DNA of 7,548 bases from Terriglobia bacterium (GTDB taxonomy: Bacteria; Acidobacteriota; Terriglobia; UBA7540): the NCBI GenBank assembly GCA_020072905.1, contig JAIQGB010000392.1, forward strand, positions 1 to 7,548, read 5' to 3'. Under the pieces are notes generated by a model, which searched no databases, was not told where the DNA came from, and worked only from the letters and a program-made list of their open reading frames with translations. Position numbers and translations under genes: made by a program. Below are positions 1 to 7,192 of this stretch, piece after piece; the first letter of the stretch is position 1; the number at the start of each line of letters is the position of its first letter.

Positions 1-1568
1 GACAGTACGGTGTTCCGTCCATCAATCTGGCCTACTTCGAAGTGGACCCCAGCGTGATCAAACTGATCCCGATGGAAACGTCGATGAAGTACCAGATCTT
101 GCCGCTCAGCCGGGTAGGATCATCCTTAACGGTGGCGATGGTTGACCCCACGAACGTTTTCGCGATGGACGACATCAAGTTCATGACGGGGTTCAACATC
201 GAGCCGGTTGTGGCCTCCGAGACGGCCATCACGGACGCCATCAAGAAGCACTATGGGACCGTCGAGGACGTCGAGCGCAAAAAGGAGATCGAGGAGATCG
301 TCAGCTTCATCGACGAAGGCCAGGCGGAGAGCGTCGAACTCGAGGCGGAGGACGAGAGCACGCTGAATTTGGCGGCGCTCGAGAAGGCCGCCGAAGAGGC
401 ACCCGTCATCAAGCTGGTGAACTACATCCTCACCGACGCGGTGAAGCGCGGCGCGAGCGACATCCACATGGAGCCGTACGAGAAGGAATACCGCGTCCGC
501 TACCGCGTTGACGGAATGCTGCAGACGATGATGAACCCGCCCAACAAGCTGCGGGACGCCATCATCAGTCGCGTCAAGATCATGGCGAAGCTGGACATAT
601 CCGAGAAGCGCCTCCCCCAGGACGGCCGCATCATGATTAAGATGATGCATAACGGGAAGAAGAAGCAGCTCGACTTCCGCGTTTCCGTTCTTCCCACCCT
701 GCACGGCGAGAAAGTCGTCATGCGGCTGCTCGACAAGGAAAACCTGCGGCTGGACATGACCAAGCTGGGGTTCGAGCAGGAATCGCTGACGAAATTCCAG
801 AAGGCCATCTTCAAACCTTACGGGATGGTGCTGGTCACGGGGCCGACCGGCAGCGGCAAGACCAATACACTCTATTCCTCCATTGCCCAGCTCAACAAGC
901 CGGATACGAATATTATCACGGCGGAAGACCCGGTCGAGTTTGAGTTGCCGGGCATCAACCAGGTGCAGATGAAAGAGCAGATCGGGCTGAACTTCGCGGC
1001 GGCGCTGCGCTCCTTTCTCCGCCAGGATCCCAACATCATCCTGGTGGGCGAAATCCGCGACTTTGAGACGGCGGAAATCGCCATCAAGGCGGCCCTCACC
1101 GGGCACCTGGTGCTTTCCACGCTCCACACCAACGACGCGCCGTCGACGATCTCACGACTCATGAACATGGGGATTGAGCCCTTCCTGGTGGCGACTTCCG
1201 TTCACTTGATCGCCGCGCAACGCCTGGCTCGGCGTATCTGTCAGGACTGCAAAATCCAGGACGAGGTCGCACCGCAGGTGCTGATCGACGCCGGCTATAC
1301 CCCGGAAGAGGTCAAGACCACCAAGATTTATAAGGGCCAAGGCTGTGCGACCTGCGGCAACAAGGGCTATAAGGGCCGCGTCGGACTCTACGAGGTCCTG
1401 GAGATCACCGACGAGCTGCGCGAGCTGATCTTGGTCGGGGCCTCGGCGCTGGAAATCAAGCGCAAGGCCATCGACCAGGGCATGATTTCCCTGCGCCGCA
1501 GCGGGTTGATCAAAGTGGCTGCTGGCCTGACGACGCTGGAAGAGGTCATTCGTGAGACCGTTCTCTAG
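1..1568 (+). CDS. pilB: PilB, type IV pilus extension ATPase (GspE family), 5'-partial
   Basis: Cytoplasmic hexameric ATPase that powers pilus assembly by acting on the PilC platform. The reading frame is open from base 3 (QYGVPSINLAYF...) through the left edge, so the true start lies upstream; the GTG at 42 is internal. About 521 residues are visible against a usual ~560-570. The visible N-terminal part (to about base 255) matches the second half of an MshEN/T2SSE N-terminal domain, ending in PVVASE and KKHYG. An acidic linker follows, then the ATPase: Walker A GPTGSGKT at 840-863, Asp box ITAEDPVEFE near 915-944, Walker B NIILVGEIRD at 1032-1061, His box HLVLSTLHTN near 1104-1133. Two CxxC pairs (RICQDC at about 1236-1250, GCATCG at about 1341-1358) form the tetracysteine zinc motif of GspE/PilB proteins, which separates it from PilT. 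It ends in TAG 42 bases before pilT, consistent with one operon. All key motifs are intact. MshEN domains can bind c-di-GMP, but binding cannot be judged from half a domain. Confidence 0.96.
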   Translation, partial: QYGVPSINLAYFEVDPSVIKLIPMETSMKYQILPLSRVGSSLTVAMVDPTNVFAMDDIKFMTGFNIEPVVASETAITDAIKKHYGTVEDVERKKEIEEIVSFIDEGQAESVELEAEDESTLNLAALEKAAEEAPVIKLVNYILTDAVKRGASDIHMEPYEKEYRVRYRVDGMLQTMMNPPNKLRDAIISRVKIMAKLDISEKRLPQDGRIMIKMMHNGKKKQLDFRVSVLPTLHGEKVVMRLLDKENLRLDMTKLGFEQESLTKFQKAIFKPYGMVLVTGPTGSGKTNTLYSSIAQLNKPDTNIITAEDPVEFELPGINQVQMKEQIGLNFAAALRSFLRQDPNIILVGEIRDFETAEIAIKAALTGHLVLSTLHTNDAPSTISRLMNMGIEPFLVATSVHLIAAQRLARRICQDCKIQDEVAPQVLIDAGYTPEEVKTTKIYKGQGCATCGNKGYKGRVGLYEVLEITDELRELILVGASALEIKRKAIDQGMISLRRSGLIKVAAGLTTLEEVIRETVL

Positions 1569-1610
1569 TTCCCGGTCGAAGGGATCTCAAACGAAAGAAA
1601 GGCAGGCCCG

Positions 1611-2738
1611 ATGCCCATACCGAGCTTAAGTGAACTCCTCAAACGCATGGTGGATTCGGGAGGGTCTGACCTTCACATCACCACCAACTCGCCGCCCCGC
1701 ATTCGGCTGCACGGCGCGCTGAAGCCGTGCGAGGACCTGCCGGTGCTCGGCCCGGCCGACACCAAGCAACTGGCCTACAGTATTCTGACCGACGCGCAGA
1801 AGCACCGTTTCGAAGAAAACCTGGAGCTCGACTTCTCTTTCGGTATCAAGAACATCGCGCGCTTCCGGGGTAATCTCTTCAACCAGCGCGGAGCGGTGGC
1901 GGGGGTTTTCCGCGTCATCCCGTTTGAGATCAAATCCTTTGATCAGCTCGGCCTGCCACAAGTGATCCGTAAGCTGTGCGAGAAGCCGCGCGGGCTCATC
2001 CTCGTGACCGGGCCGACCGGCAGCGGCAAATCCACCACCCTGGCCACGATGCTCAACCTGATTAACGAGAGCCGGTACGAGCACATGATTACCATCGAAG
2101 ACCCGATCGAGTTCATCCACGCACACAAGAAGTGCCTGGTGAACCAGCGCGAGGTCCACGCGGACACGCACTCCTTCGCGAACTCGCTGCGCGCCGCGCT
2201 CCGCGAGGACCCCGACGTGGTGCTGATCGGCGAAATGCGCGATCTGGAAACGATCGAATCCGCCCTGCGCATCGCCGAAACCGGCCACCTGACGTTCGGC
2301 ACGCTGCACACGAACTCCGCTTCCTCCACCATCAACCGCATCATCGACGTGTTTCCCTCCCACCAGCAATCGCAGATTCGCGCCCAGCTTTCGCTGGTGC
2401 TGGAAGGGATCATGTGCCAGGCCCTCCTGCCGCGCGCCGACGGCAAGGGACGCGCCATGGCCATGGAAGTCCTGGTCCCGAACGCCGCTATCCGCAACCT
2501 GGTGCGCGAAGACAAGATTCACCAGATCTATTCCGCCATGCAATCGGGGCAGGACAAGTTCGGGATGCAGACGTTCAACCAAGCGCTTCAAGCGCTCTAC
2601 ACGCAGCGACTCATTACCCTGGAGACGGCGCTTTCCCGTTCGAGCAACCCGGAGGAACTCCAGGACATGATCAACCGCGGCGCTCCCAGCGGCGCTGCCC
2701 AACGCCCGACGCCATCCTATACATCCGGGCGCCGCTAG
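1611..2738 (+). CDS. pilT: PilT, type IV pilus retraction ATPase
   Basis: Cytoplasmic hexameric ATPase that disassembles the pilus and drives twitching motility. The protein has 375 residues, slightly longer than the usual ~345-370. The N-terminal PAS-like domain (about residues 1-110) has the typical SGGSDLHIT and PPRIRLHG segments. The ATPase domain has Walker A GPTGSGKS (134-141), Asp box TIEDPIEF (161-168), Walker B DVVLIGEMRD (202-211) and His box HLTFGTLHTN (226-235). The AIRNLVRE motif (residues 293-300) is the PilT signature needed for retraction in other bacteria, and it excludes PilB; the CxxC zinc pairs of PilB are also absent. The last ~20 residues are a low-complexity Gly/Pro/Ser/Arg tail. 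The ATG at 1611 is supported by a purine-rich AAAGG (1598-1602) 8 bases upstream and by the family's usual N-terminus. No promoter is evident in the 42-base gap after pilB, so co-transcription is likely. No defects seen. Confidence 0.97.
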   Translation: MPIPSLSELLKRMVDSGGSDLHITTNSPPRIRLHGALKPCEDLPVLGPADTKQLAYSILTDAQKHRFEENLELDFSFGIKNIARFRGNLFNQRGAVAGVFRVIPFEIKSFDQLGLPQVIRKLCEKPRGLILVTGPTGSGKSTTLATMLNLINESRYEHMITIEDPIEFIHAHKKCLVNQREVHADTHSFANSLRAALREDPDVVLIGEMRDLETIESALRIAETGHLTFGTLHTNSASSTINRIIDVFPSHQQSQIRAQLSLVLEGIMCQALLPRADGKGRAMAMEVLVPNAAIRNLVREDKIHQIYSAMQSGQDKFGMQTFNQALQALYTQRLITLETALSRSSNPEELQDMINRGAPSGAAQRPTPSYTSGRR

Positions 2739-2776
2739 CGGTCGTCCGCCCGCGGCAAGGATGGCGTCGAACTAGT

Positions 2777-2783
2777 GAGGTGA
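2777..2783 (+). promoter_or_regulatory. Strong ribosome binding site of pilC
   Basis: GAGGTGA is a near-complete match to the anti-Shine-Dalgarno target and ends 7 bases before the ATG at 2791, which fixes the pilC start. It forms part of a small inverted repeat, GAGGT-g-ACCTC (2777-2787), but a one-base loop means this cannot fold as a simple hairpin and is probably chance. Confidence 0.75.
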
Positions 2784-2790
2784 CCTCAAG

Positions 2791-3836
2791 ATGCCGCAAT
2801 TCGAATTTCGTGGCACTTCCCGCACGGGCGAGCAGGTGAGTGGAACGCGCTTCGCGCCCAGTCGTGAGGCGTTGGACGCGATCCTGCGACGCGAGCAAAT
2901 CAGTCCCACCCGGATCGTCGAAAAGGGCCGGGAAATCGCCATCCCCAAGCCCAAAGTTGCCGGAAGGGTCAGCGCCAAGGAACTGGCCATCTTCACCCGA
3001 CAGTTCTCGGTGATGATCGACGCCGGCCTCCCCCTCGTCCAGTGCCTGGAGATTCTCGCGACGCAGCAGGAGAACAAAGGATTTGCCCGAGTGCTGGCGG
3101 GAGTCCGCTCGTCGGTGGAGAGCGGCTCGACCCTGGCCAACGCCCTGCGGCAGTACCCCAGGATTTTCGACGATCTTTACACCAACATGGTCGACGCGGG
3201 CGAGACGGGCGGTATTCTCGATACCATCTTGCAGCGCTTGTCCGGCTACATCGAAAAGGCGGTCAAGTTGAAGCGCGCCGTTCAGTCCGCCTTGATCTAC
3301 CCCGTCGCGGTGATTGTGATTGCGGGCGGCGTGATCTTCCTGCTGCTCTGGAAAGTGGTGCCCATCTTCGCCACGCTGTTCGCCGGACTGGGTGTTCAAC
3401 TCCCGCTGCCCACCCGCATCGTGATCGGCCTGAGCAACGCCATCGGCTTGTTCGCGCTGCCCCTCATCGTTCTGTTGGTTCTCGGGGGCTATGGGTTCAA
3501 GAAGTACTATGAGACCGCTACCGGTAAGATGCAGATTGACACCGTGATCCTGAAGATCCCGATCCTCGGCAACCTGATGCGCAGGATCGGCGTGGCGCGC
3601 TTCACCCGCACGCTCGGCACGCTGATCACCAGCGGCGTGCCCATGCTCGAGGCGATGGATATCACCTGCTGCAGAAGATCGCCGACTTTTACGAGGATGA
3701 AGTCGACGCCGCGGTCGGCGACCTGCTGACGGCCATGGAACCGATGATGATCCTCTTCCTGGGCATCGTGGTCGGGGGTGTGGTTATTTCGATGTACCTG
3801 CCGCTGTTCAGCCTCATCGGCAAGCTGGCCGGGTGA
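2791..3836 (+). pseudogene. pilC: PilC, type IV pilus inner-membrane platform protein, broken by an internal out-of-frame deletion
   Basis: Polytopic inner-membrane protein (GspF/T2SSF family) on which PilB and PilT act. Residues 1-292 read normally: an N-terminal segment MPQFEFRGTSRTGEQVSG, a complete first T2SSF domain (about 65-190, with FTRQFSVMIDAGLPL and VDAGETGG), a membrane segment near 166-190, a second near 211-235, and the start of the second T2SSF domain (TLITSGVPMLEAMDIT). After the ACC at 3664-3666 the frame reads nonsense and stops at TGA 3727-3729, giving a 312-residue product. The missing C-terminus continues in another frame from CTG at 3666: LLQKIADFYEDEVDAAVGDL, then a last membrane segment rich in Ile, Leu and Val, and SLIGKLAG with TGA at 3834-3836. 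Compared with the ~400-residue family, about 56 residues between these parts are absent, including the second domain's VGEQTG-like region, so a simple frameshift cannot restore it. The start is firm: AGGTGA (2778-2783) lies 7 bases before ATG. Either a real inactivating deletion or an assembly error. Confidence 0.9.
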
Positions 3837-3861
3837 GAAGCGTGAGTCCAGTTGCGGTGCG

Positions 3862-3891
3862 CTCCGGGGCCCGAGGATACCGGCCCCGGAG
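3862..3891. repeat. Perfect 10-bp inverted repeat (hairpin 1) downstream of pilC
   Basis: The arms CTCCGGGGCC (3862-3871) and GGCCCCGGAG (3882-3891) are exact reverse complements separated by 10 bases. The arms are almost pure G+C, so the RNA hairpin would be very stable. It lies 25 bases after the pilC stop and is not followed by a T-run, so it is not a classical intrinsic terminator. It may be a transcript-end or mRNA-protecting hairpin, or a REP-like dispersed repeat. Confidence 0.8.
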
Positions 3892-3898
3892 ACCGGCT

Positions 3899-3922
3899 CC
3901 AGCGGGCGGTCCCGCCCTCTGG
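3899..3922. repeat. Inverted repeat (hairpin 2), 4+5 bp with one mismatch
   Basis: CCAG-c-GGGCG (3899-3908) pairs with CGCCC-t-CTGG (3913-3922) around a GTCC loop, with a single c/t internal mismatch. Only TTT follows before a C-run, so terminator activity would be weak. It starts 7 bases after hairpin 1 ends, and the tandem arrangement resembles paired REP units. Confidence 0.7.
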
Positions 3923-3931
3923 TTTCCCCGA

Positions 3932-3957
3932 GGGTTTCACCCGCGCCGGTGCGGCGC
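3932..3957. repeat. Two further small inverted repeats (hairpins 3 and 4)
   Basis: GGGT-ttc-ACCC (3932-3942) is followed at once by GCGCC-ggtgc-GGCGC (3943-3957). Each stem is short (4 and 5 bp) and could occur by chance in GC-rich DNA. Their place directly after hairpins 1 and 2 makes the whole 3862-3957 stretch almost continuous potential secondary structure between pilC and pilS. Confidence 0.5.
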
Positions 3958-4000
3958 AGTCCCCACGCTGGCCTCGAATTCTGCGGCTCCCGATAATGCC

Positions 4001-4006
4001 GGAAAG
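4001..4006 (+). promoter_or_regulatory. Ribosome binding site deciding the pilS start
   Basis: GGAAAG lies 8 bases upstream of ATG 4015. The alternative GTG at 4006 overlaps this motif and would have no site of its own at proper spacing, so ATG 4015 is the better start. Confidence 0.55.
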
Positions 4007-4014
4007 TGTTTCCC

Positions 4015-5691
4015 ATGAAATTCAGCGGTGAGCTCCAAACCTGGCTGCCTTACGTCATCAAGATCCGCTTCGTCATCATCAGCTTCGTTTTTGCGATCGA
4101 ATACTCCATTCGTGTTGTCGCCTCCGATATCGCCCACCCCGAAACGATCAAGTACCTGGGTGTGGTGGTCATCCTCTGGTACATCGTCAACCTGTTTTTC
4201 CTCATCTACAACCAGATCAGCCGCGACCATCTCCTGCAAGCCTACCTTCAGATCCTTTCCGACGTCTGCATTATCACGGCGGTTGTGCACGTGACGGGAG
4301 ATCTGAACAGCAACTATTTATCGCTGTACCTCGTCGCCATCATCCTGGCGAGTATGCTGCTGCCGCGGGGGCGCGTGTTCCTGGTGGCGGCGGTCAGCTT
4401 CGTCTTCATGGGCTTTCTGCTGGAGATGGCCTACCTGCCCAACCTTTACCCGGAGGTGGTGGACCGCTACCCCGGACTGCAATCCCTAGCGACTTCCTCC
4501 ACAATTCCGGTGTCTCTGCGCGACCTGCAAGTGAAAATTTTCGTCAGCCTTTTCGGGTTCTTCGCGGTGGCTTATTTGGCGAGTTATTTGACGGAGAACC
4601 TGCGCAAGACGGGGGCCGCGCTCCGCGACAAGAGCGGGCAGGTGGCGAGCCTGCAAGCCATCAACGAAAACATCATTCAGAGCATGCGCGATGGGCTCAT
4701 CACCACGGACCTGGACGGCACCATCCAGGATTTGAATCCTGCCGGTGCGGGCATCCTGGGGCGGCGCCCCGGGGACCTCAAAGGGCGACAAATCGCGGAA
4801 GTCTTCCCCAAGGTCCCGCGCGGCGACGCGGCAGGAGGCGACGGGTCTTCGGCCCCGCCGCGGCGCGAAATCACTTACGGCCACCCGCGCGGCGAGCCCC
4901 GGATTCTGGCGGTCGCGTCCTCTCCGCTGGTCGTGCCCGACGCGGGAGCCCTCGGGCTGGTTTACAGCTTTCAGGACTTGACGGAGGAAAAGCGTCTGGA
5001 GGCGGAGTACCGTGCCAAGGACCGCATGGCGACGCTCGGGAGGCTCGCGGCGGGAATCGCACATGAGATCCGCAATCCGCTCGCCTCCATCGCCGGGTCC
5101 GTCAAATTGCTGCCCAGCATTGCCCAGCTCGACGAAGACCAGGCAAAACTGGTGGATATCGTCAGCCGGGAATCCGAGCGGCTCAACAAGCTGGTCTCGG
5201 ACTTCCTCATCTATTCCCGCGAGCAGCGATTTGAATTCCGCGACGTTGATGTGGTGAACCTGCTCGAGGAGACGCTTCTTCTCGTCGAACACCATCCTGC
5301 CTTCGGGCCCGGGTACAGGGTGGAGCGAAAGCTTCCGCCGCGCCCCGTGGTCGCCTGCGCGGATGCGGACAAGATGCGTCAGGTCTTCTGGAATATCTGC
5401 GACAATTCCCTGAAAGCGATGCCGGAGGGCGGCACGCTGACCGTGGAAGTCGAAGAGGGACCCGGCCAGAAGGTGAGGGTCGCTCTCGCGGACACCGGGA
5501 TTGGCCTGAGTGATGTGCAACTCGAGAAGGTCTTTGAACCGTTCCAGGCCGGATTTACCAATGGCACGGGCCTGGGGCTGGCGATCGTCTACCAGATCAT
5601 CCAGGCGCATCATGGCCGCGTCCAGGTTAGGTCCGCGCCGGGGAAGGGGACGCGCTTTCTCCTTGAGCTGCCCCGGACCCAGCCACGGTAA
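4015..5691 (+). CDS. pilS: PilS-like membrane sensor histidine kinase with PAS domain
   Basis: Inner-membrane histidine kinase expected to autophosphorylate and pass the phosphate to PilR. With ATG 4015 the protein has 558 residues. ATG 4015 is preferred to GTG 4006 because GGAAAG (4001-4006) sits 8 bases before it and overlaps the GTG. The N-terminal ~195 residues contain about six hydrophobic segments (near 14-34, 47-65, 77-95, 101-118, 120-142, 174-192), the multi-pass sensor typical of PilS. A short linker leads to a PAS domain (about 212-325; DGLITTDLDGTIQDLNPAG), then the HisKA domain with phospho-acceptor His350 in the H box AAGIAHEIRNPLASIAG. The HATPase domain shows the N box around WNICDNSLKAMP (459-470), G1 DTGIGL (493-498), F box VFEPFQAGF (506-514) and G2 GTGLGLAI (517-524). 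All catalytic boxes are intact. It stands 178 bases after pilC and 130 before pilR, which supports the PilS name over a generic NtrB-type kinase. Confidence 0.93.
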   Translation: MKFSGELQTWLPYVIKIRFVIISFVFAIEYSIRVVASDIAHPETIKYLGVVVILWYIVNLFFLIYNQISRDHLLQAYLQILSDVCIITAVVHVTGDLNSNYLSLYLVAIILASMLLPRGRVFLVAAVSFVFMGFLLEMAYLPNLYPEVVDRYPGLQSLATSSTIPVSLRDLQVKIFVSLFGFFAVAYLASYLTENLRKTGAALRDKSGQVASLQAINENIIQSMRDGLITTDLDGTIQDLNPAGAGILGRRPGDLKGRQIAEVFPKVPRGDAAGGDGSSAPPRREITYGHPRGEPRILAVASSPLVVPDAGALGLVYSFQDLTEEKRLEAEYRAKDRMATLGRLAAGIAHEIRNPLASIAGSVKLLPSIAQLDEDQAKLVDIVSRESERLNKLVSDFLIYSREQRFEFRDVDVVNLLEETLLLVEHHPAFGPGYRVERKLPPRPVVACADADKMRQVFWNICDNSLKAMPEGGTLTVEVEEGPGQKVRVALADTGIGLSDVQLEKVFEPFQAGFTNGTGLGLAIVYQIIQAHHGRVQVRSAPGKGTRFLLELPRTQPR

Positions 5692-5700
5692 ACACGGAAT

Positions 5701-5769
5701 GCTGAAGGGTAAACGGTGAATTACCGCGACTGAGCGGGATGCCAAACGTGCGGTCCACCGACCCTCAGC
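5701..5769. repeat. Bulged long-range inverted repeat between pilS and pilR
   Basis: GCTGA(A)GGGT (5701-5710) pairs with ACCCTCAGC (5761-5769) over 9 bp with one bulged A, enclosing 50 bases. Inside are a smaller inverted repeat CGGT-gaatt-ACCG (5714-5726) and a minimal one, CGG-tcca-CCG (5751-5760). The transcript could fold into a branched structure just downstream of the pilS stop. It may influence the relative expression of pilS and pilR, or be a spacer repeat. The rest of the gap to pilR shows no convincing promoter. Confidence 0.5.
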
Positions 5770-5821
5770 CGAGCCTGCTTGTTCATCCTGCGTATTTCAG
5801 AAATCACGATTCCGGAGTCTC

Positions 5822-7192
5822 ATGGCCCGTTTGTTGATTGTGGATGACGAGAAATCGCTTTGCCAGTTGCTGGAGATCGCCTTTCGCAAGGACGGCCACA
5901 CTGTGGAAACGGTCTCCAGCGGTAAGACAGCGCTGACGAAGCTCGCGTCTCACGCCCACGACCTCATCATTTCGGATATCCGCATGCCGGATATTTCCGG
6001 GATTGACTTGCTCAAAGAAGCGCAGAATTCTCGAAATCCTGCGGCGTTCATCCTGATCACCGCAGTGCCCACGGTTTCGACAGCCGTGCAAGCCCTGAAT
6101 CTGGGGGCTTACCGTTACGTCATCAAGACGGACAAGCTGGTGGAGGAGCTGCGCTTGGTGGTGGCGCGGGCCCTGGAAGAATTGGCGCTGCGCGAGGAGA
6201 ACGTGCGCCTCCGCCGCGAACTGCTCCGCGTCTTCGCCCAGAACAACATCGTCGGGCACAGCCGGAAAATCGAAGCGATCCTGGAAATGGTGCGGACGGT
6301 GGCCCCCACCACGAGCACCGTCCTCATCACCGGGGACAGCGGGACGGGCAAAGAACTGGTGGCGCGTGCCATCCACGAGGCGAGCCCGCGGCGGGAGAAA
6401 GCCTTCGTCTCTATCAATTGTGGCGCCTTTCCGGAGACGCTCCTGGAGAGTGAACTTTTCGGGTACTTCAAGGGAGCCTTCACTGGAGCCGATTCCAACA
6501 AGAAGGGAATCTTCGAGGCAGCCAGCGGAGGGACGCTTTTCCTGGATGAAATCGGCGAGACGAGTTTGACCATGCAGGTGAAGTTGCTGCGTGTCTTGCA
6601 GGAGCGCAAGGTCCACCCCCTGGGCGGCACCGTGGAGGTCCCGGTGGACGTGCGCCTGATTGCTTCCACCAATCGCGACCTCCAGGCCATGGTGACCGCC
6701 GGCCAGTTCCGCGAAGATTTCTACTATCGCGTGAGCGTAATTCCCATTCACGTCCCTCCCTTGCGCGAGCGTCAGGAGGATATCGAGCCCTTAGCGCGTC
6801 ACTTCCTGCGAAAGTTTTCCCTGCAGATGGGAAAGCCCCTGCGGGATTTCGACGGCGAGGCCTTGTCCGCGCTTACCCACCACGCTTGGCCCGGCAATGT
6901 GCGCGAGCTGGAGAACGCTATCGAGCGTGCCGTGGCGGTCAGTGGCGATCGGGACGGCTTGATCCGGCTCGAGAACCTCCCGGAATCGATCACCGGTATC
7001 AGCGCGTTGGGTGAAAGGGCCGCGCACATTCCCCGTGAGGGCGTGGATTTCGAACACCTGATTGCGCAGGTCGAAAAGCAGTACCTGATGGAAGCTCTGC
7101 GCGAAGCCGGGGGCGTGCGGACCCACGCGGCGGAACTGCTGCGCATGTCGTATCGGTCCTTTCGCCATTACGCCAAGAAGTACGGCGTCTAG
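5822..7192 (+). CDS. pilR: PilR-like sigma-54-dependent response regulator (NtrC family)
   Basis: DNA-binding activator that, once phosphorylated by PilS, remodels sigma-54 RNA polymerase, classically at the pilA promoter. The 456-residue length is typical. The receiver domain (1-~120) has the acidic pair Asp8/Asp9, phospho-acceptor Asp52 in LIISDIRMPD, Thr80 and Lys102. The AAA+ domain (about 143-380) has Walker A GDSGTGKE (171-178), the sigma-54 contact loop GAFTGA (218-223), Walker B GGTLFLDE (236-243), STNRDL (282-287) and WPGNVREL (356-363). A Fis-type helix-turn-helix occupies about 415-456 (VEKQYLMEALREAGG... to YAKKYGV). The domain set is complete, so it should activate sigma-54 promoters. 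One oddity: the receiver reads YVIKTDKL where most family members have Lys-Pro. The ATG at 5822 follows GGAG (5814-5817) with a short 4-base gap and gives a canonical receiver N-terminus. Adjacency to pilS and the pil genes supports PilR over other NtrC-type regulators. Confidence 0.93.
   Translation: MARLLIVDDEKSLCQLLEIAFRKDGHTVETVSSGKTALTKLASHAHDLIISDIRMPDISGIDLLKEAQNSRNPAAFILITAVPTVSTAVQALNLGAYRYVIKTDKLVEELRLVVARALEELALREENVRLRRELLRVFAQNNIVGHSRKIEAILEMVRTVAPTTSTVLITGDSGTGKELVARAIHEASPRREKAFVSINCGAFPETLLESELFGYFKGAFTGADSNKKGIFEAASGGTLFLDEIGETSLTMQVKLLRVLQERKVHPLGGTVEVPVDVRLIASTNRDLQAMVTAGQFREDFYYRVSVIPIHVPPLRERQEDIEPLARHFLRKFSLQMGKPLRDFDGEALSALTHHAWPGNVRELENAIERAVAVSGDRDGLIRLENLPESITGISALGERAAHIPREGVDFEHLIAQVEKQYLMEALREAGGVRTHAAELLRMSYRSFRHYAKKYGV

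Noticed and set aside
126..1127. Long antisense open frame opposite pilB (333 codons) and a similar one opposite pilT (1626-2702, 358 codons)
   Set aside because: Both lie wholly within strongly supported genes. Their translations are rich in Arg, His, Asp, Val and Leu with no recognisable motif, as expected from GC-rich third positions read on the other strand.
2132..2839. Open frame on the + strand overlapping the end of pilT and the start of pilC
   Set aside because: The product is an Arg/Pro/Ala-rich shadow of pilT in another frame and would overlap two genes with good motifs and ribosome binding sites.
3655..3680. Programmed frameshift in pilC instead of a mutation
   Set aside because: There is no clear slippery heptamer at the junction, and about 56 conserved residues are missing, which slippage cannot restore.
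3992..3997. GATAAT, a -10-like hexamer before pilS
   Set aside because: No acceptable -35 (TTGACA-like) sits 16-18 bases upstream, and the transcript would start only about ten bases before the ATG, leaving the ribosome binding site untranscribed or at its very end.
4006..4014. GTG start for pilS three codons upstream
   Set aside because: It overlaps the only good ribosome binding site (GGAAAG 4001-4006), which is well placed for ATG 4015.
5779..5807. TTGTTC as a possible -35 element before pilR
   Set aside because: The -10 position (AATCAC at 17-base spacing) does not resemble TATAAT, so there is no promoter pair to report.
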